A DNA stretch of 64,000 nt, from positions 433,283 through 497,282 of the forward strand of contig QVOM02000023.1 in the NCBI GenBank assembly GCA_003586115.2, written 5' to 3'. Of the stretch, positions 55,843-64,000 are shown piece by piece; the first letter of the stretch is position 1, and every line of letters begins with the position of its first letter. A program made the translations under genes and the position numbers. The notes beneath the pieces are model-generated. The model was given only the letters and a program-made list of their open reading frames with translations, did no database searches and had not been told where the DNA came from. The stretch comes from Salvator merianae. Its lineage: Eukaryota > Chordata > Lepidosauria > Squamata > Teiidae.

Positions 55843-56240
55843 ACTGAAGAGAGTAGGAAAAACTACTAGACCATACAAATATGACCTAAATAATATCCCT
55901 TATGAATATGCAATGGAGGAGATTAATAGATTTAATGGATTAAATCTAGTAGACAAAGTGCCTGAAGACTATGGACAGAGGTTTGTAACACTGTGAAGAG
56001 GCAGTAACAAAAAACAACCCAAAGCAAACGAAGAGCAAGAAAGCAAAATGACCGTCCGATGAGGCTTTGCAAATAGCTGAGGAAAGAAGGAAAGCTAAAG
56101 ACGTAGGAGAAAGGGAAAGATATACTCAACTAATGCAGATTTCCAGGGAATACCATGGAGAGAAAAGATGAGCAATGCAAAGAAACAAAAGAAAACAATA
56201 TGATAGGAAAGACAAAGGATCTTTTCAAAAAAACGAGATA
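55843..56240 (+). mobile_element. BovB (RTE) LINE fragment, right part
   Basis: It continues the BovB text after the TTAA insertion: actgaagagagtaggaaaaa, tacaaatatgacctaaataa, gcaatggaggagattaatag and aaagcaaaatgaccgtccga. In one frame it reads RPYKYDLNNIPYEYAMEEIN before breaking down. It is cut at about 56,240 by an L1 poly(T). Confidence 0.7.
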
Positions 56241-58190
56241 TCAAGGCAACATTTCTTTTTATTATTATTTTATTTTAAAATATGTAAAATTTACATTATG
56301 CTCAAACATTCATGCACTAATATTTCTATTGTTGACTTCCTCCTTCTTTCAAAGTTTCTTCTATGTTTCGTGTTTCTTGCCCCTCCTGGTCACTGTCAAT
56401 TCTTTTCTTCTACCGAATGTCTTCTTTCCTCATCATTCTTCAAATCTAGTAATCACAAGTCCACTTACCAATTCTTGCAGAAAGTCAATAAAGGGTTTCT
56501 AGTTTCTATAAAACCTTTCAATTGTCTTAGTTCTCAAGAAGTTAGTCAATTTATCCATCTCGGTAAGATCCATCATTTTGACCAACCAATCGTCCACCAC
56601 TGGTGTTTTGTCCCCTTTCCATTTCTGTGCATATACAGTTCTAGCTGCAGTTACCATATTTTGCAGTAACACATTGACAACCTCAAACTTACTTTCTATT
56701 ATCCCCAGTAAGAAAAAATCTGGTTTAAAAGTAATATTTATCTTTAAGATCTTCTGCATAAGTGTAAATATTTGCACCCAAAACCTTTTTGCTTTTACAC
56801 AAGTCTACCACATATGATAAAAAGTGCCTTCTTGCTTTTTACATTTCCAGCACTTACTTGACATACCCTGATACGCTTTTGAAATTCTATAAGGTCTTAA
56901 ATATCATCAGTACATATGTCCTTTTTTAACGTGTAACCTACAGTAAATTTCAAATCTTTGGTCCAAAGTTTTTCCCATTGTTCCATCAAGATATTATAAT
57001 TAATTTTTTTAGCTCATGTTATCATACATTCTTTTACTTGTTCTTGTTCTAATTCTATTTTCAGAAGTAGTTTATACAATGTCCCTATAGTACTCCCTCC
57101 TCCTTTCTCAAGATCTTCTCCTCATTTCTGTCTTTCTAATTCAAAGTTCATCCTTCTTTTCAGCCACATAGCTGACATTTTTGCCACTTGGGGCCACACG
57201 GCGGCAGAGGAGCACAAGCGAGGGCATCCTGCCCTGCAGCCTCCACTCGCGCTCGGGCGAAACTTTGCGCACCAGGCAGGCAGAGCCGCCTGGGACAACA
57301 TGCCACTCGGGGCGGCCCGCCCCCCACCCCACCCTTCCTATGCCACTGCTTCTTTCATCTTCTTTAAAAAATCCACCAATTGGACATACAGAAACCATTG
57401 TACCTCCAAACCCTCCTGATTTAACTGCTCTCCTGTTTTCAAAGAAAATTCATTTGTTTCATTGTTTTTACTCAGCACCTCTTCATATTTAATCCATCTA
57501 TCTCTACTCCCAGATTCTTTAAACCCTCATGTGGTGAAAGTGGACATCCTTGTCTTGTACCTTTTTGCATTGGAAATTCTTGTGAGACTTCACCATTAAT
57601 TGTAAGTTGAGCTTGACGGAGTTGAATATATTGCTTTAATCCATTTTATAAAGTTCTCTCCAAAGTTCATCTTATCTAAAACATTAAAATTCCCAGTTCA
57701 AATTGTAGAATACTTTTTCTGCATCTGGAAGAATTAACATTAACTTGTTATGAGTCTCTAAATATTCTATAACATCAATTATAGTTCTTGTGTTATCCTT
57801 CATTTGTCTCTTAGGAAGGAATCCAGCTTGATCTTGATGAATAAATTCTTGTAACACATATTTCAATGTTACTATTATACTTACAAAACTTTTATAATTG
57901 TTCAATAGTGATATTGGTCTATAATTTTTTGGTAGTGTCAAATCCTGACCCTCATTTGGAATTAAAGTTATAAATGGTTTCCCCCAACTTTCCGGTATTT
58001 CAATAGTGGTGTCTGAAGTTCTTTTCGAAACATTTTATAGTAAATTGCTGTTAATCCGTTTCGGCCTGGTGCCTTTCCGCTCTTCATTTTCTTAATAGGA
58101 TCAGAAAGTTCCCTTGGTGTTATTGGAGCATTCAGCATACTCCTGTGTTGTTGTGAAATCTGTGGTAAGTTTTGTTTTTCCAAGTAATTT
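56241..58190 (-). mobile_element. L1 LINE, 3' half, degenerate
   Basis: The element is oriented 3' to 5' along the + strand, starting at a poly(T)-like tail at 56,241. The - strand encodes pieces of L1 ORF2. RT pieces are IKKMKSGKAPGRNGLTAIYY at about 58,030-58,110, NYRPISLLN near 57,915 and GTRQGCPLSP near 57,550. The C-terminal block DDWLVKMMDLTEMDKLTNFL lies at about 56,530-56,600. Frames are broken throughout. A GC-rich 160-bp patch at about 57,180-57,345 does not look like L1. Confidence 0.8.
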
Positions 58191-58348
58191 TAATATCTTC
58201 CTCTAAACTTCATCCTTTTTGTAAAGTTATTTGTCTCCTTGCAGTCCAAAGGGCTCTCAAAAGTCTGAACAACAACAGCAACAACCAAAGATGGAGCTCT
58301 GGCAGAGCCCCTCGGTACTTAACCAGGACAAGGCAGAGCCGTTCATAA
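58191..58348. other. Unassigned repeat-like flank
   Basis: ctccttgcagtccaaagggctctcaaaagt resembles, in inverted sense, text I associate with BovB 3' regions, but the stretch is too short to call. The 59,081-59,734 interval has nothing recognised. Confidence 0.3.
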
Positions 58349-58530
58349 TGGCCCTTTCTGCACTGGGCTTTATTCAGGATTATATCTCAGAATAGGGACC
58401 TGCCATCTGCATGCTAGTGCAGACTAAGGTAGGCCCTGGGCAAGACCTTTCATAGCTTGCACTAGCACGTGGATGGTAGGTCCCTATCCTGGGATATAAT
58501 CCACAGTAAGGCCAAGTGCAGAAAGGGCCA
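58349..58530. mobile_element. 182-bp inverted-repeat MITE
   Basis: Two arms of about 75 bp are inverted complements with moderate mismatch. Left is TGGCCCTTTCTGCACT and GGATTATATCTCAGAATAGG. The inverted right is TGGCCCTTTCTGCACTTGGC with GGATTATATCCCAGGATAGG. ATAA flanks both ends (58,345-58,348 and 58,531-58,534) and may be the target duplication, but is short enough to be chance. A foldback with a loop of about 30 bp. Superfamily not assigned. Confidence 0.75.
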
Positions 58531-58972
58531 ATAATCCATTTGGGTGGGGTTGTTCCATCAATTGCAAATCCACCTCACCAAGACATCGACAGCCAGATAT
58601 TACCATCATGTCCTTAAGGACAACCTTAGTAATAATGAGTCCAACCACATTTATCTTAGTAGAAGCATTCTTTTTTAAAAAGTCCTTGTTTTAATCTTTT
58701 GCATTGAAATGATGCATCTGCAGTGCCATTAAAAGGAGGTCACCCTTTTTGCCACATCCTGCCTCAGTGCAAACTCCCTGTTGCCCAATCCTTGGCCCAT
58801 GCTCAGACGACCATTGCTAAGTTGGGATTGGCTCCTCTTCTTGTCCTCTCTGGGATGCAACTCCCAGTCTCACATGAAGGGTGAGCAAAACTTTTCAAAT
58901 TCTTGGAGAACAGAGTGCCAGTTAATGACAGGGGGAGGAAAAATGGTGGAAATTAGGGAAGCCATGCAGAGG

Positions 58973-59080
58973 GCAGCAAGCAGAGGCTAAAGGGAGGCAC
59001 CGGCTCTGTTGCTATTTGTGCTTATGCATAAGCACAAATGGCAACAGAGCTGTTGCCTCCCTTTAGCCTCTGTTTGCTTC
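58973..59080. repeat. 108-bp near-perfect palindrome
   Basis: The palindrome is centred between 59,026 and 59,027 (cttatg|cataag). The 54-nt arms pair at 49 of 54 positions with no spacer, for example cagaggctaaagggaggc on the left and gcctccctttagcctctg on the right. No flanking element family was recognised. Confidence 0.85.
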
Positions 59081-59734
59081 CTTCATCAGCAAGCACCCCC
59101 TGCTCCTGCCCTTGGAAGGAAATCTCTTCCTTGTAGCTTGGGGAGGGTTCTTTTGTGCCTAGGGCTCCTCATGGATGGCATTGAGGACTAGGGACACGGG
59201 AGCCTTGTCAAGGGCCACAGAGCACTGTGAGGTGGGAAGGAAGCCCCCTTGAAAGCAGCGACATTACAGTGCTCTGTGAGGTCTCCTGCCCTCAAGCCAA
59301 GCACCTGGGACGCTTGTGGGGCTCTCCTGCGAAGGGGAGAGCACAGATCAAAGAGAAAAAACAAATGAGCATGGGGAGCACCTCAGTGGCATCCCAGCAA
59401 AGAAGAATGAGAAATGGTCAATCCAAATATCTCTGGGTGGAATCAGAAGCTGCGGCCAGGTATATCATGGGTTCTCCAACAAGGTTTGCAAGTGGCAATT
59501 CTCTCCAGTATTCCAGTCTCATGTTTTTCAATTTTCTTCTACATTCCTCTGGTTTCTGCACACAGCCTCTTTTCCTCCTTCCCAGAGCAACCAGCTTGAG
59601 TTGATGTTCTGTGGCTTGTCCTGTACTTTCTGCTCACACCAGATATTCAGACGGTGAAGAATTTCTTCATGGGGCCATAAGCCCCCACATCCCCTGCTTG
59701 AAGCATCCTTGAAGATGAACAGAAGATATGGATG

Positions 59735-60750
59735 AATTTTTTCCTACATCAGATGGCCAAGCTCTCAGGAAAACAGGACATAGTGATTATGGGAGATTTT
59801 AACGACCTGGACATTTGGTGGGAATCTCTCTTAGGCAAAAGTCATAGGCCCAATAAATCCTTACCCTCTCTTGCAGATAACTTCATCTGCCAAAAGATGG
59901 AGGAAAAAACAAGGGGATCTGCCATCTTGGACCTAATTCTTACCAACAGGGAGGAAATGGTGGAGGAAGTACGGGTGACTGGGACCCCGGGAGGCAGTGA
60001 CCATGCTATCATTGAATTTTTGATAGCAAAGAGAGGAAGACCTGAGAGGACTCAGACTTCAAGGTGGGGGGGGACTTAAGAAGAGCAGATTTTGATGGAC
60101 TCAGAAGGAGGGTAGGGACAGAAATGTCTAAGAAGGGTGGGAAATTTTGCGAAAGGAGATTCTGGAGGCACAATCTTTAACAATTCCTAAAAGAAGAAAG
60201 AATGGGAAGCAGCTAAGAAGACCAGGGTGGATGAACCCAGAACTTAATAAGTTATTAAGCTAAAAAGAAAAAAAAAGAAAAATGTTTAAAAAATTGAAGG
60301 AGAAGGACATATCTAAAGAAGAATATAATGCAATCTGCAGGAACTGCAGGATAAGTGTCAGAAAGGCGAAAGCTAAAAATGAATTGAGGATTGCAAGAGA
60401 GGCCAAAATCAATAAAAAGGTATGTAAGAAGCAAAAGAAAAGTCAAAGAAGCTACAGGACCTTTACAGGACGAGAAGGGTGAAATGGTCAAAAGTGACAT
60501 TGAGAAGGCAGAATTTCTGAACTCCTATTTTGCATCTGTCTTCTCTCAGAAAGGAAATGAAACATCAGTTGGCCTTCACTGTGCTGTTGAGGGAATAAGA
60601 GAAACAAGGCTCTGTATGGACAAGGAGAAGGTGAGGGAACATTTAGCTAACTTAAATGAATTCAAGTCTCCAGGCCCAGATGAATTACATCCTAGGGTGC
60701 TGAAGGAATTAGCAGATATAATTGCTGAACCACTCTGTGGGATCTTTGAA
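59735..60750 (+). mobile_element. CR1 LINE, interrupted copy (left part)
   Basis: The element begins in the endonuclease ([28 protein letters not shown]) and follows the same text as the 40.9 kb copy through [20 protein letters not shown] and [15 protein letters not shown]. It then stops abruptly at an inserted L2 3' tail. There are frame breaks near 60,070 and 60,410. The text resumes only at 63,953, with about 850 bp of CR1 missing in between. Confidence 0.9.
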
Positions 60751-63952
<3,202 letters not shown>

Positions 63953-63955
<3 letters not shown>

Positions 63956-64000
63956 TAAACACCATCCCGAGATGTATCAAGAGGAGCATAGAGTCTAGAT
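63953..64000 (+). mobile_element. CR1 LINE resumes (cut by the window end)
   Basis: ggtaaacaccatcccgagat followed by gtatcaagaggagcatagag matches 42,740-42,787 of the other CR1 copy. It is probably the right part of the CR1 broken at 60,750, less a deletion of about 850 bp. Confidence 0.85.

Overview
The window reads as vertebrate nuclear DNA, most likely from a squamate reptile (lizard, gecko or snake). It has two multi-exon genes with canonical GT/AG introns. Its repeats are a CR1 + L2 + L1 + BovB (RTE) mixture, which is the usual squamate set. Gene introns are GC-rich and fairly short.

Positions 1-32,690 hold the 3' two thirds of ZNF618 on the + strand. Eleven exons can be placed between 2,646 and 28,906. 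The order is C2H2 finger 1, linker, finger 2, linker, finger 3, a 64-codon linker, a 28-codon exon, a 45-nt probable cassette exon, finger 4, a 34-codon linker, then one long terminal exon (about 503 residues) with the hAT-transposase-like C-terminal domain. The start codon and first exons lie left of the window. A long 3' UTR follows, with poly(A) signals at 32,610 and 32,661. Introns carry old L1, L2 and CR1 fragments.

Positions 33,009-53,832 hold, tail to tail with ZNF618, a complete gene on the - strand for a Rieske-type oxygenase. It appears to be the vertebrate orthologue of Neverland/DAF-36 (cholesterol 7-desaturase, nvd). Seven exons join without frame error into 448 codons (447 aa). 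They include an N-terminal hydrophobic anchor, the Rieske [2Fe-2S] ligands and the mononuclear iron site. Exon 1 lies in a CpG-rich promoter with a (GGGGC)6 GC-box array and is 16.4 kb from exon 2. That intron contains a nearly complete CR1 and a CATG-rich repeat segment. The gene is notable because placental mammals are generally described as lacking this enzyme.

Positions 54,300-64,000 are a repeat graveyard with no host gene that I can see. A BovB LINE is split by an 890-bp TTAA-flanked DNA element. Next come an L1 3' half (- strand), a 182-bp inverted-repeat MITE, a 108-bp near-perfect palindrome, and a second CR1 (+) interrupted by an L2 (-) and an L1 tail (+). The CR1 reappears in the last 48 bases.

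The two genes have no obvious pathway link. ZNF618 is a nuclear zinc-finger protein (known partner UHRF2). nvd is a membrane sterol-modifying enzyme whose product, 7-dehydrocholesterol, is also the vitamin D3 precursor. All identifications are by eye, from motifs, splice sites and recalled family patterns; no database search was run.
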